Below, piece after piece: positions 46,251-58,304 of a stretch of DNA of 64,000 bases. How positions within the stretch are numbered: the first letter of the stretch is position 1; every line of letters begins with the position of its first letter. Location of the stretch: assembly GCF_002099425.1 (NCBI RefSeq), contig NW_018344008.1, positions 9,168,501 through 9,232,500 on the forward strand, given 5' to 3'. The stretch is from Phascolarctos cinereus. Taxonomy: Eukaryota > Chordata > Mammalia > Diprotodontia > Phascolarctidae. The translations under genes were made by a program, and so were the position numbers. The notes beneath the pieces are model-generated. The model did no database searches. It saw only the letters and a list, made by a program, of their open reading frames with translations, and was not told the origin of the DNA.

Positions 46251-48140
46251 GCTGGAGGACCTTCAGGTAGATTTCCTGGATTTGAATCAATAGTGATCTT
46301 TGGTTATTCAAAACTCAGCACATTACTGGCCCAGTTTCTTCATACAGTGTCCTTTACACCACTTTATGTTGTTTGATAGCTCACCATGCATTTCTTCATT
46401 GCCCTTTGGATGACTCTTAATTTTTAAGAAGTGTTTTTTATTCCTCTTTCTCTTTTTCAGTTGTCCCTATGATTAGTTTTGCTTAAGCTACGTTAATGCA
46501 GCCCTTTTCCTATTGGTTCTTTACTCTCTCAAGTTCCCCCCCCTTCAAAAAAAAAGTGTCAGCCTTTTCCCTATATTAGGTATTTTCTTTAAATTGATAA
46601 TTTCTTTTTCTTTTATTTATCTGGTTATTGAAATTTCTTCCTCTCAATTAAGTCAAACTTCCCTTTCCTACCATCTAGCTTCTTTTATTAATTTAGGGTT
46701 GTTTTTTTTCCTCTGAACCTTGTTCTGAGAAGAATTTCTTCATTAGTTTTCTTTTCTTGCTATCCTGAAGTTTTATTCTCTGATCCGTGGTCTGTTTTCT
46801 TCTTATATTCCTCATAGAATTGAAACTTCTGAAGTAACAGATTTTAGCCTCTTCTAACCAACATCTGTTATCAGCTTTATAAATTTTGCCCTGTTGTTCT
46901 TTGTTTTTTTCCTGTTGTGCCTCACTTAGAAATATCAATTCATGAGGAAGGTAATGTGGATAGAAGCAGTGCCCCATAGTAGAAAATATCCCAAATTATG
47001 CAGTCCGTTTCTACCTCATGCCCTTCCCATGATCATTCTCCATCCCATTGGCCATGTTGCCCTATCTCCATGCAAGCTTCCCCTAAGAGCTTTCATTTCC
47101 CTTTTCCTAGGGGGAATCCATTGGAGACCCAATACTCAGAGAAGGGGGTCCTCTAATGAGCCAATATACAGAACTGATAAAATGGAAGACAGTTGCAGAT
47201 GTTTGGTAATTTTTCCTTTTTATTAAACCTAAATGACTTTGTCATATATACATATATATATATATATATATAATATATATTTGTAATATAGTCATCTTAA
47301 TTATTATTCAGGGCCTGATTATTCAAAACCAAAGGTGTCTGTTTACCTTTTATTTTTAGGTGTTTGGCTGAGGGGAGGGAAGTGGTAGAAGAGGAAATTA
47401 TAACTCATGGTTAAGATGTAGTTTGAGGATTTTCTGTAAATTTAAATTTGTTGTATCTGTTTCCTTAGCTTATCAAGGTTTTATGGCATGGTTAAAAACT
47501 CTTTGAATAATTTGGTTTTCTGTTTCATTAAAAATTTGAAGTGATAATAGATAGCATTTAGTAGGTTAACCTGTACTTCAGTATCTATTTTAGAGATTAG
47601 CAGCAGTAGCATTCGTAGTTTCAGTATATGTCTGCTAATAAATGCTGGCTTTCATTTTATTTCAGGCACAGTTTTTCCTTCTTTTTCCTTTTCCTTGTTT
47701 GGTCTTTGATTATAGTGTTGGGGAGGGGGGAAGGTTAATGTTTATTTTTAATTTTTGCTTACCAGTGAAAGTCCTAACTTTCCGGGATACTTAAAAATTC
47801 CACCTCAGCTAAAACTTGTTTGTTAGTCTGACTTTTTTTTAGGGCATAAAAGTTTACTTGGAGTTTATAATAAATGAAGACATAGTAGAGCCTAAGCTCG
47901 TGGTGGAAAATAACAAGTTTCATTTTCTTCTCTACCTCACTTCTGCATCATTTTGATTAATAGCAGGATCAGACTTCATGCCTCCAGGTTAAGAACTTCC
48001 AGTCCTGGGAAACCTATTTTGAATCAAAGACAGTTCAGTTCTTATATTGAATTCTTGCATCTTTTACAAGCCCTAATAAATGTGAATTAGCCCAATTTTT
48101 TTCTCTTACAAAGGAGACTTTTCAAAACAAAACAGGACTT
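46250..48140. other. Unassigned intron sequence
   Basis: 46,489-46,570 is one member of a direct-repeat pair (the other at 48,150-48,230). A Lys/Arg/Glu-rich minus-strand frame (46,693-46,977, ending KKFFSEQGSEEKKQP) has no family match. An (AT)n tract lies at 47,248-47,281. The remainder has no recognised feature. Confidence 0.3.
47248..47281. repeat. (AT)n simple repeat
   Basis: Alternating TA with small interruptions. Confidence 0.95.
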
Positions 48141-48374
48141 TGGAACAACAGCCTTCTTCCCACTGGTTCCTTACCCCCTCAAACTCCCACTCTCACTCCC
48201 CCAAAAAATGTCAGGCTTTTCCTTTTGAACAACAACTTCGAATACTCTTTCTACATGACTACTTGATCTACTTTTCTAAGTGCACGCCTTCGTGATGATA
48301 TCTCTGTGTCTGTGTCTGGATGTATGTACATGCACGGGAGTGGCACTTGGGCAGGTGCAGAATGCAATTAGACC

Positions 48375-48690
48375 TTTTTTTTTAAGATTTTATTGATAAT
48401 TTTTTTCATTCTAGTCATTTTCTAATTAACTCTCCCAGTATAGCCAGAGTGAGGCTTTCTTTGTAACAAAAGGGGAAAAAAACAGTTAAAGTCAACTTAC
48501 ACAATACCAGCTATATCCAGTAACATCTGCAAAATTCCACCTTCATATTGTCTCACCTCTAATGATAGGAGGGAAGTAAATTTTCCTCTCCCTTTTATTC
48601 CAACTTGTTGAATTGTTATTGTTGCTGTGTCTGTTGTTTTTATTCCTCTTAATTATGCCTTGATAATGTTTCTTAGGTCACCTACTTTAT
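48375..48690 (-). mobile_element. L1 3'UTR, antisense
   Basis: A T run followed by AAGATTTTATTGATAATTTT, ACAATACCAGCTATATCCAG and AAATTCCACCTTCATATTGT. Confidence 0.6.
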
Positions 48691-49302
48691 TGTTGGAAAT
48701 ACAGTGCAACCAACTTAAATCCGCTGTTTCTCTTTGTTGTCCTGTAATTTTGATTCTCTGTGAGATTGTGGTGTTTTATAACTCACAGCCATAGAGAACC
48801 ACCCAGAGAATATTAGTAACGAAGAGGTGGAGATTTTCTGAAGTACTGTTAAATGTCCTAAATGTAGTCCAGTCTGGATGATGACAACAACAACTACTAC
48901 TGCTGCTCCTCCTCCTCCTCCTCTTCAGTTCTGTTCCCATTTCGTTGTTGATCCTCAAGGTCTCTCTTAGGTATATGGGAAGTTGGACTGATTAAAGTAC
49001 AGTTATATTCTGGCCAGTGGTCATTGTTTATCTCTGAGGTTTTTCCTCTCTGTGATGCTAGGCTAATCTCATCTGAATGGTCATGGATCTCATTGAAGGA
49101 AACTATTCAGAACTTTGAAGCAATCAGCACAATATCATTCCGAAGAGGAGAATCATGGAAAATCCTGCCTTTTGGAATTTTTGCAGAACGTTCTCCATTG
49201 TCATGCAGAATACCTTTATTAAGGCTATGTTCCCATATTTTATGCCTTGCTTGGTATTGATTATAAAAGCATTGAACAGATTATCATCTTGATATATACG
49301 TG
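48690..49302 (-). mobile_element. RTE LINE 3' part, antisense
   Basis: CATAGAGAACCACCCAGAGA, GGACTGATTAAAGTACAGTT, CTAATCTCATCTGAATGGTC, TATTCAGAACTTTGAAGCAA and AATACCTTTATTAAGGCTAT match my memory of marsupial RTE text in reverse. It adjoins an RTE-tailed SINE and text near 49,555-49,610 may continue the same RTE. Confidence 0.55.
48888..48925. repeat. Trinucleotide-rich tract (ACA/CTG/CTC)n
   Basis: ACAACAACTACTACTGCTGC grading into CTCCTCCTCCTCCTC. Confidence 0.9.
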
Positions 49303-49520
49303 AAAGCTGCTGTTGTTGTTTGTCCTTCATTCTCGAAGAGGACCATGACATCAGGAAGGTGATGTTATGACTTGCAAATGAGTTGGATTTAAGTGAGGCA
49401 GGGCTGTGCAAAGTCACCAGCTTCAGCCTCTCCTCTGGAGTCATCTGGGTCCAGCAGCAAGACATTAGATTGGGAGCACTGGCATGTCGCAGGATGCAGT
49501 GGCAAACCTTAGCCTTTTTA
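49303..49520 (+). mobile_element. RTE-tailed SINE (RTESINE/MAR4-like)
   Basis: TTGTTGTTTGTCCTTCATTC, CGAAGAGGACCATGACATCA, GATTTAAGTGAGGCAGGGCT and GTCATCTGGGTCCAGCAGCA are the consensus order. Strand given as the reading direction of this text; the true transcribed strand was not established. Confidence 0.8.
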
Positions 49521-50359
49521 CATTAGGGTCTTTCCCAGGTCTCACTTTTACATGAAAGCTAGTCTTTTGGAAATGCTGTAAAGCTATGTTATGTTCCACT
49601 GAGTCTTTTTTTTTGGCAACAAAAAACAAGTATAGGGGTTTATTACAGTGTCCACATTTTCCAGTCAGTTACGTGATTTGATATAGAAAATAGTCTGTAA
49701 AAACCTGCCTGTTTTTTCTTTTCTGCAAGTGCCCTATTTTTTCTTTCCCTTCCTTCCTCCCTTTCTCTCTTCATTTTTTCCTTCCATCCTTCCTTCCTGT
49801 TGATTTTGTCTTAAAGTTTTGCACTTTTTGCACAGGTTTTTTTTTTTTAGCAATCAGATATCTAAATGTTAGTACTCAGTAGCATAAATTATGAGACTAG
49901 CTATAGCTTTAGGAAATCTGGACGATCTCTTACTTTTTGCTTCTAGTTGTTGTGGTGGTTCTTAGTTGGGTCTCAGATCAAACTTTCGACAAGCTATTTT
50001 TCCCATCAGTTTTTTTTGTCTATTTTTGATGTAATGCTGCTTGTTAAATGCAGCCATCTTGCTCTATATTATTTTGCACCTGTGCTTATACTCTAAACTA
50101 GTGTTAATTTTGACTGCCCTTTCTGCTTGACCAGGAAATCAACTGTTTGCTTGCTAAAGTGGTTTCTTGAGTTTTTTTAAGTGATTTTTTATCACCTAAA
50201 TTTCTCCAAGCAGTAGTTACAGTCAAAGTTAGCATCATTAATTTTATCTCTTTCCCAAATTTTGGACAATTTTGATTGCATGTAATGTTGTATTTTCATT
50301 TTTGTCCTCCTAATTTGGTACTGATTTTGACATTTGTTCTCTGATCACTCAATGGTCAG
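49521..50359. other. Unassigned, with C/T-rich patch
   Basis: A pyrimidine-rich tract lies at about 49,740-49,800. The rest is not recognised apart from possible RTE continuation at the left. Confidence 0.3.
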
Positions 50360-50570
50360 ACTATACACGAACAATAGTCAGAATCCAACTAATCTTGACA
50401 GACTAAAGCATTGGGTTGAATCCAGTAAGATGAAATTCAGTATTGATGAACGTGAAGTCTTACCTTTAGATATAAAAAATCATCTTCACAAATTCAAGGT
50501 ACAGAGGCACAGTTAGGATAAAGAATAAAAAAGAATCATTGGATTTGGCATTTAGGAGATCATTGGGTGA
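50360..50570 (+). mobile_element. L3/CR1 LINE fragment, RT C-terminal coding
   Basis: The frame reads NLDRLKHWVESSKMKFSIDE, which matches the conserved post-RT region of CR1/L3 elements. A 60-codon + strand frame (50,334-50,516) covers it. Confidence 0.75.
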
Positions 50571-51771
50571 GAGCAATTTCACTTAGAGATGAAGATGAAA
50601 ATAAGATTGCAAAGGGCTTTGAGAAGTGAGAGGGAGAGAAATAGAGGCAACAATACAGACATCTTATACAGAATCACAAAATCTGGGAGTTGGAAAGGGA
50701 GCTGAAGCCATCTAGTTAAACATACACTAAAGACAGAGAGCTTTATCTTAATTTAATCAGTTTGAAAGACTTGGTTAAAATGAGAATGTCCACCCTCATA
50801 TCATGCCTCTGAGGAAAGTTTTTTCAGAGTTCAGTTTAATTCTGGGGGAAAGTCAGAAATTTATTAATTATAAATTTACATTTTTTCAAGGCTTTTCATA
50901 GCCAGGCCTGTGGTCTAAACAGTAGGAAGCTTTCTTTTCAAAAGGGAAAAGCAGAATAGTGGGGGATGGATTTGTGGCATTTTGCCAATTGCCTTTACGG
51001 GACAAAATTCCCCACCTTTCTCAGCGATCACCATTCCCCTAGAATTGGTTTAAACATTCTGATGTGCTGAAGTTGGGTAAGGGGTAGAGTAGAGCATTCC
51101 AACAAGTTGTTTGTTAACATGCTTTCCTGTTACATAAATGGGGTTGCTGATTCATCAACATAAACACCTTAATCAGGATCAAGATAGGCAATAAACATTT
51201 ATGGTATAAATATACAAAATCCAAAGTCTTTCGTTTCAGCTAATCTGAAAATCAGAATATTTTTAACCACTTCTAATTAACATGTCCACAAGACCACCAA
51301 ATTGCCATTAAAATATCACATCACAGTTATTTTCGGTTGCTTTGGCATGAAAATTCATGAAGGCCCCCTTGGTCTCAAAAGAAATTACTGACAGGTACTC
51401 TTTCAGACAGAGCTTGAAACTGATAAGACTTCTGACTTCCCAACGTCTCTCATACTTCTTTACCTGAACCAGATTAACTCCTAATACACCAGTGTGCACT
51501 CATTTAAATATTAGATGATGATCTGGCAGAGCCTGGAGAGTTCCACATATCCCAAGCAAATGTTTATCTCAAGGATTATAGCATGTGATATTAAGAGAAT
51601 TCCATTAGCTACTGCCCTAATTCTTTAGCAGTAATCCTGGGTGGGCAGTAGAGGAAGATGCAGAGAGTAGTACTGTAGTGGAGGGTGCCTGGTCCTGAAG
51701 TTGTAGTTCCTAATACAGTGGCAGTTGAAGATAGTGTCATAAAGGAGAACAGAAAAATACCCCTCTTTCTC

Positions 51772-51773
<2 letters not shown>
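50571..51773. other. Unassigned, with one L3-type 3' remnant
   Basis: 50,675-50,760 (AGAATCACAAAATCTGGGAG, GAGCTGAAGCCATCTAGTTA) resembles the L3/MIR3 tail. Nothing else recognised. Confidence 0.35.

Positions 51774-51774
<1 letters not shown>

Positions 51775-51820
<46 letters not shown>
51775..51820. repeat. (CA)n microsatellite
   Basis: About 23 uninterrupted CA units. Confidence 0.98.
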
Positions 51821-51823
<3 letters not shown>

Positions 51824-52149
51824 CTTTTGTAGCAGGAATATACAAATCGTGAGCAAAAAGAAAACTAGCTTATTCAGAGAGCTACTAGCATGTAGAAGCT
51901 GAATAACATGACTAATACTCTCACTATGGTAGTGCCACACTGCTACGACAACTATGACTACTACTACTATTACTACTGTAGGTCTACTGTAGTGACCACT
52001 GTCCTAGAGTGTATGTGTGTATGTGTAGATAAATATTCTGGTAAAATTCTTTATTTCAGAACCTTTGATATCTCTATTGAAAGAATTTCTTTTGTAGCAT
52101 CCAGTTTAAAAGCAGCAAATTTTTATTTAACTTCAACTGCCATGATGGC

Positions 52150-52775
52150 ACCTAAGGTATCTGAATTGAGTCTTGAAGGAAATCAGGGATTCCGAGAGGC
52201 CAGGGTGAGGAGGGAATGCAATTTAGGCTGTACAGAGGCATGGGTAGTAGAGATGGAGCTTTGTATGTACATAACAGGGAGCAATAAGGCCTGTACAGCT
52301 GGATCACAGAGTTTGTAGATGGGAATAATGTGTATTGAATCTGAAGTGTCAAATATAAGAGTTTATATTTTTTTAGAAGTGATAGAGAAACTGTAGTTTG
52401 TTGAGTGGCATGGTTAGACCTGTGCTTTTGAAAAACCTCTTTGGTAGCTGTATGGATTGGAGTAAGGAGAGATTTGAAAGAGGGAGATCAAATAGGAAGG
52501 TATTACAGTAGTTGAGGCAAGAGATGATCAAGGCCAGAACTGCAGTGATAGCTGTTTGTACAAAAAGGAAGGGTTGGGTGCAGGTGTTGTTATGGAGAAA
52601 GAAACTACAAGATTTACCAACCAATTTGATGTGTGGGGTTGAGGGTGACATTGACATTGAGATTGGGAAACTTGATGATTAGAAGAAATATTAACCAAGC
52701 TACTGCCTTTAAAGAAGGAGCCTAGCAGCGAGGGTAGTGGTGGTGAGCCCTTCACTGCCTAGAACCATTCTAGAG
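52150..52775 (-). mobile_element. Antisense L2-like / medium-reiteration repeat, about 0.6 kb
   Basis: GAGTCTTGAAGGAAATCAGG, TACAGCTGGATCACAGAG, GTTGAGTGGCATGGTTAGAC, GTATTACAGTAGTTGAGGCA. It is the longest copy of this family here. Confidence 0.5.
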
Positions 52776-52779
52776 AAAT

Positions 52780-53755
52780 TTAATTATTCACTTACAAAAT
52801 TCAAGTATTGAGTTTTTCATTTAGAGTAACAAATCCCTTTGTCTTAGTATAGTGGTGGTTAAAGGAGAGAGAAATATCTTTACTTTTACCTAGCATATGT
52901 AAATTTAACCTTCTGTTTGAAATTTACTGTATTCATTTTCCTATTCAGCATCACTAAATTTAACAAAATAACTTTAAATTCTTGACTATAAGCATTATTT
53001 TTGTCTTTTGTTACAATTCACAAAATTCACATCAATAATATACAGATTCCAATTACATTTCAACAGATGTTTAAACTTTTATAAGCATTTATCACAGATA
53101 TGGCTCTTTAACAGTATATTCACTTAGGCTAGTTTGTGTCAGATTTTAATTTGTCTCTGTATGTGAAGGTAATTAAAAGTTTTACTTTGCAAATTTGTAA
53201 TGATTGTCTGAAGCATTTTGTAGTGTATTAAATAAAATTCTTGCTTTGAAATGGTGAATGTCAAATTCATGGTACTAAATAACATTCATATGTACCATTA
53301 AATATTCGCTCAGTTTTTTCCTGGGAAATATCTCCTTAACTTGAAGACATAATAAAATGTTATTGTGTGACTTCATTCTGGTGTTAAATTCCTGGAAGGG
53401 AAACAACCCCATCAGCAAGGATGAATTTTCTTGGTCTTTAGGCATCAGAAAGACAAAGCAGTTGTCTTTGTCATTTATTTCATTTATTTATCGGTTGTGC
53501 TGAGTATTTAGGCATATGATTTCTGTCAGTACTGGCAAGTAATTATTATGCCTATTATACTTATTTTAATGTAACAGCTAATAGTTAAAGGGGCAGTAGT
53601 GTTTTTTTTTTCCCTCTCCAAGTTGGGGATTCTTGTTAATTGTGTTGCAGTGTAAACACAAATTTATTTATTGTGCTGTAATGACATTTTATTATAGAAA
53701 ATAAAGACCTAAATGTCTTTTCCTCACTTTCAATAGAGTATCTTTAAATATTGAT
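52780..53755. other. Repeat-poor, A+T-rich block
   Basis: Nearly 1 kb with no retroposon recognised; several homeodomain-type TAATT and ATTTA motifs. A possible conserved noncoding region, judged only from the lack of repeats. Confidence 0.35.
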
Positions 53756-53759
53756 ATAA

Positions 53760-54070
53760 ATTGTTGTTCATCCTTCATTTTCAAAGAGGACCAATGACAT
53801 CACGATGTTGGGGCAGAATAATACTGGATGTCAGGTGATGTCTTGATTTGTTCGTGAATTGGATTTCGGTGAGGCAGTTGTGCAGACTCACTCTCTCTTC
53901 AGGGATCATCAACCTAGCATAATGTCTCTCAATTCCTGTTCAGAAGTAATTCTGGGCTGTTCAGGTGTTAGTTCCTGGAGTGGCAGAATTGTTTCATCTT
54001 TTTTCCTTTCAAACTACAGCTTCTAGTACAGTGGACACATTGTAGGTGCCTAATACATGGTTGTTGTGGG
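53760..54070 (+). mobile_element. RTE-tailed SINE, diverged
   Basis: TTGTTGTTCATCCTTCATTT, TCAAAGAGGACCAATGACAT, GAATTGGATTTCGGTGAGGC and TCTCTTCAGGGATCATC. Strand as in the copy at 49,303. Confidence 0.7.
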
Positions 54071-54189
54071 ATTAATTTTCAGGGTTCAACATTATGTCGT
54101 AACGAACTAAGTACTTATAGCTTCTTCAGGATTCTAGGGTACTTACATGACATTTGGAACGTGAGTTGAAATTTTCTGTAAAGAATAAA

Positions 54190-54345
54190 GTTAAATATCC
54201 AACTCAGTTCAGCAAGCAGTTAACCATTATGTATCATGTACTTTGCTGGGTATTGATGTTACAAAGATAAGAATGAAACAGTTCCTTGCCCTCAAGGAGC
54301 CTACATTTTACTAGCAGGGAGCCAGTTTTATAAATAAATTCTTCA
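54190..54345 (-). mobile_element. L2 3' end, antisense
   Basis: TGTACTTTGCTGGGTATTGA, TTGCCCTCAAGGAGCCTACA and TTTTACTAGCAGGGAGCC. Confidence 0.7.
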
Positions 54346-55084
54346 CATAGTTGCATGAATATTCAGTATCATACTTGAGAAATAGACATTGAGCTATGTT
54401 CTTATGTATATCATTGCTTGTGGCATGGTAACTTTGCTTTTGCTTTGTTATAAATATAGAACTAGGATTTCAAATTCAGTTTACTTGTCTTGGTTACTGT
54501 AGCTATAGATTCACATGTTTTGCTTCAGTTGCAGATTTTTCAGCTGTACTCTAACCCAACCCAAGAAATTTAAATAAAAGAAGGATTTATTAATGGTTAT
54601 ATTCCCTTTTAAATTGAAGTCCAAATCATTTAAAGGTATTCCGACAGTTTTTAAACTAGATTTTAAAATTGCTTGTTAAATGTTTTTAATGAATTGATGA
54701 ACTGGCATATTTATGTGTGTACAGACACACACATGTAATTTGTATATGATCTAACTAAAGATGTTTTTTGAGGCAGTATGCCATCAAATGTCATTGGTTT
54801 TTGAAATTTAAGTGCGAAGAAAGTTGCCTTATCTTTCTTTAACAAAATAATGTCTTAAAATTGGCAGATAAAGGACAGAAAATAAATTATATATTACATA
54901 AAGATGTTCTCACTCTTAAAGGAATGTAACAGATTTGAAAATAAAACTGAATTTTAATGAAGTTATGCTTTGAATAGGCTTTTTCCCTGTCCTGTGTTGT
55001 GGTGGAAAGGACATTGTGCTACTTTCTTGACCAGAAGAAGGATATTCATTCTCTTAAATATTGAATTTTAAAATTAACATTCTT
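54346..55084. other. Repeat-poor A+T-rich intron sequence
   Basis: Nothing recognised. Confidence 0.35.
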
Positions 55085-55390
55085 TAAAGATTATTATTCC
55101 TCCCCTTTGTGACATCCATAATTTCGATCAAAACTCTGTTCAAGTGCTACTTCCTATAGGAAATTCATCCTGTTATTCACGTTTGCTAGTTTTCTCTCCC
55201 ATAGAAATTATTTTGTACTATACATTTTGTAATTAGTTTTCTAAGTAGATGGTTTTTGCCCCCAATAGAATGTGAACTCCTTGAGGGCAAGGACTGTTTA
55301 ATTTTTCTGTTTGCCTCTCCAGGTCCTTGCATAGTGCCTGGCTCCTAGTAGACACTTAGTAAATGGTTTTTGAATGAATTGGTGGATACT
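55085..55390 (+). mobile_element. L2 3' end, sense
   Basis: CAAGTGCTACTTCCTATAGG, TGTGAACTCCTTGAGGGCAA, TGCATAGTGCCTGGCTCCTA and AGTAAATGGTTTTTGAATGA. Confidence 0.9.
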
Positions 55391-55635
55391 GGTGTGTCTT
55401 CTGGATATAAAGCATTATATTGTCACTTTGGAAATTAGCAAAGTAAATGACAGTCTTAGAATTATAGGAGAACCTGAGTTAGTATAGATCTCTTGTTTAC
55501 TTAGCTGGGAACAGTGTTCCATTCTAGTGTTAGACACAATTTTCCAGATGTGGAATGTATCCACATGTGTTCTACTCCAGCAGAGTAGAATATAGCCTTT
55601 ACTTCAGGCATTCTAGACATTGTGCCTCCCAATTG

Positions 55636-55868
55636 GGGAGCTAGGTGGTGCAGTGAATAGAGAGCTGGTCCTGGAGTCGGGAAGACTCATCTGCCTGAGT
55701 TCAGATCTGGCCTCTGACACTTACTAGCTGTGTGACCCTGTTTGCTTCAGTTTCCTCATCTGTAAAATGAGCTGAAGAAGGAAATGGCAAACCACTCCAG
55801 TATTTCTGCCAAGAAAACCCCAAATAAGGGTCATGAAGAGTCAAACATTACTGAAAAAGATAATTAAT
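55636..55868 (+). mobile_element. Long MAR1-type SINE, complete
   Basis: GGGGAGCTAGGTGGTGCAGT, GAAGACTCATCTGCCTGAGT, GTTTCCTCATCTGTAAAATG, AATGGCAAACCACTCCAGTA and CATGAAGAGTCAAACATTAC form the full-length layout of tRNA head, CORE and long 3' tail. Confidence 0.93.
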
Positions 55869-55884
55869 CATCATCACATCCTGA

Positions 55885-56118
55885 AGTAAGGAAAAGTTGA
55901 GTTTGAATTTGGCCTCAGGCACTACCTAGTTGTGTGAGCCTGGACAAGCCACTTAAAACATCTGTTTGCCTCAGTTTTCTCAGCTGTAAAATGTAATAAT
56001 GGCACCTACCTTACAGGGTTGTTGTGAAGCTTGAATGAGATAATATTTGTAACGTGCTTGGCACAGTGCCTGTTATGTAGTGGGGTACTCTATAAATGTT
56101 TATTCCATTCCTCTTCCT
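55885..56118 (+). mobile_element. MIR-family SINE, sense
   Basis: TTTGAATTTGGCCTCAGGCA, TTTTCTCAGCTGTAAAATGT, CAGGGTTGTTGTGAAGCTTG and CTTGGCACAGTGCCTGTTAT. Confidence 0.88.
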
Positions 56119-56490
56119 TTCCCCAGTGTAGCCCTACATCATATTTACGGTGCCATGCTGAACTGCTGAATAGTTTGTACCAAGCAGTTGTTTTCCAGTA
56201 TGCTACCAAGCCACTCCTCCTGCCTGCTCTTATACTAAAGGAAGTAGTGTTTTGTTTTGTTCTGTTTTTTGATGTCACCATATTAAGCTTAGCCCAGTGT
56301 TATAAATTGTTATGACCTTTTTCAGTTCTGATTTTGTCATCTGGTATGCTAACTGTCCCTCTTAGCTTCACATCGTCTATGAACAAGCGTGCCTTTGATA
56401 AAATTATTAAAAATGTCAGGACAGCCACAGATACTACACTGAAGGCCTCATCCCAATAAGGAGTTTGGAACAAATTATTTCAAAGGTGCC

Positions 56491-57639
56491 TTCCAGTTGC
56501 AAAATGTTATGAATCTGACAGAAGTAGTTTCATTCATGATTTGAAAATTGTGTAGTATTCAACATAATTGGGAAAGAGGACACTGAATATATCCCTTCTT
56601 CATGTTATCAACAGTGGGATTATTATCAGCACACCCTTCTGGAAAATGTCCTTGGAAAAATAGTAAAAGATATCAGACTTTTGATTGAGCCATAGAGTAA
56701 AGCTTCTTTGTAATTCTCTCATGACCAAAAAATATTCTTCTAAATCTTGAAATGTTTACCAGAAGTCTTTTCAGGTCCAAATCTAATCCTTCATTACGCA
56801 AATGTAATCTTACATGTAACTTTATGTTTCTGCTATTTTTACGTTTTTAAGCTAATAATAGCATACGTGTGTGTATGTACATGTTTGTAGTGGTAATGTC
56901 ACAGTGTATTTGGTTATTTGGTGTGGTTAGTTCAGTGAAAATTAATAATGTAATCGTCTTACCAATAGACCAAGTTAAATTTAAGAGCAAAAACTCAAAA
57001 TATTTTATGTCCCATACTGTTTTTGCTAATGTGGTGGGAAGCAAGGTCAAAAACCTAAAAATCAGTTTTAGAAACATTTTCTTATTCTTTTATTTAAATC
57101 TTCTGCCTGAAGATTTGAATAAGATACTTGAGCATAGAGTTTTTACTAATAATAACAATAATGATAAAACCATGAATTTGGAGTAAAAGAACTTAAGCAA
57201 AAAAATACAGTCTTCATAAAGCTAGTCACTAACAAAGAATGTGGTCTGTGGTTATGGGTATTTCATAATAAATAGCATACATAAGAATCTTTTTATCTTC
57301 ATAACCATGTATTATCTGACATCTCAAATAAAGTCAATAGGCAGTACCACATTTTAAAAAATACTTTCCAAGAAGGATAATAATGTATCCCTACCAAAGC
57401 GGCATTCATGAAAATTGAGTCACTGCAGAAGAATGAGAATGTTTTTCTATAGCTACTCATTTTAGCATATTAGAAATTTTTTGTTGTTGTTGAGAACTTA
57501 ATTGAAGAATTTATTGCAGGCCATTTTTTTCTTGCGATTCAGTCACATATTTTCAGGCTGTGCTTCATATTTTTGGTAATATTTTGAAAAGATTTTTGCA
57601 TGATTTATTCCCACTGGTGATTGATACTAGCTTTTTTTT
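56491..57639. other. Repeat-poor A+T-rich intron sequence
   Basis: A + strand frame of 105 codons (56,869-57,186) has no recognisable domain and is low in G+C; probably chance. Confidence 0.35.
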
Positions 57640-57800
57640 CCTTTTTTTTAGTTTAGTGATATCTTTAGTTTTTACAACGCATTTATTTCCAAATATATTC
57701 CTCCTCCATCTCCTCTGGAGAGGGCCATTCCTCATAACAAAGAATAAAAAATAGATGACGGAAAATGCAGTTAACTAACCAACCTGTCAACTGACCCATT
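57640..57800 (-). mobile_element. L1 3'UTR fragment, antisense
   Basis: CAAATATATTCCTCCTCCAT, AGAGGGCCATTCCTCATAAC and AAGAATAAAAAATAGATGA resemble marsupial L1 3'UTR text in reverse. Confidence 0.5.
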
Positions 57801-57814
57801 ATTGAATAAACACT

Positions 57815-58290
57815 GTAACTACCTATCACCTCTAGGATCAAATTTAAAATTCTCTGTTTGTCTTGTAAAGCCTTTAATAACTTGGCCTCTTACTGTCTTA
57901 ACAGTTTTCTTATACCTTACTTTCTACTCATACTTTGTGATCTAGTGATACTGGTCCCTACTCTACCACATTGTGTGCTTTCACTGGTTGTTCCCCATTC
58001 CTGGAGCTCTCTCCCTCTTGGTTTCCCTGGCTTCCTGCAGTTCTCAGCTACTGTGCCCCATTCTGCAAGAAGCCTTTCCCAATTCTTCTTAATCATAGTG
58101 TCTTCCCTCTGTTGATTATTTTCTGTTTACCTTGTATACATGTTATTGTACATAGTTGTTTCCACCCTGTTTCCCCTATTAGACTGAGCTCCTTGAGAGT
58201 AGGGACTGTCTGCCTTTATTTGTATACTCAGTGCTTAGAGCACTGTCTGCCACATAGTAAGTGCTTAATAAATGGTTCTGGATTAACAGC
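57815..58290 (+). mobile_element. L2 3' portion, sense
   Basis: AAAGCCTTTAATAACTTGGC, GGAGCTCTCTCCCTCTTGGT, AGACTGAGCTCCTTGAGAGT and CCACATAGTAAGTGCTTAAT in L2 order. Confidence 0.9.
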
Positions 58291-58304
58291 AGTTCAGCTC
58301 TTCC

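Larger units (their letters stand above)
55480..56490 (-). mobile_element. L3/CR1-type LINE, antisense, split by two SINEs
   Basis: Left part 55,490-55,635 (TTCCAGATGTGGAATGTATC) and right part 56,280-56,490 (ATTTTGTCATCTGGTATGCT, AAAATTATTAAAAATGTCAG) follow the antisense L3 text. The SINE and MIR at 55,636-56,118 separate them. Confidence 0.6.

Noticed and set aside
51908-52318. 136-codon plus-strand open frame rich in Tyr and Asp
   Set aside because: Built from a trinucleotide-rich tract and an L2-like repeat.
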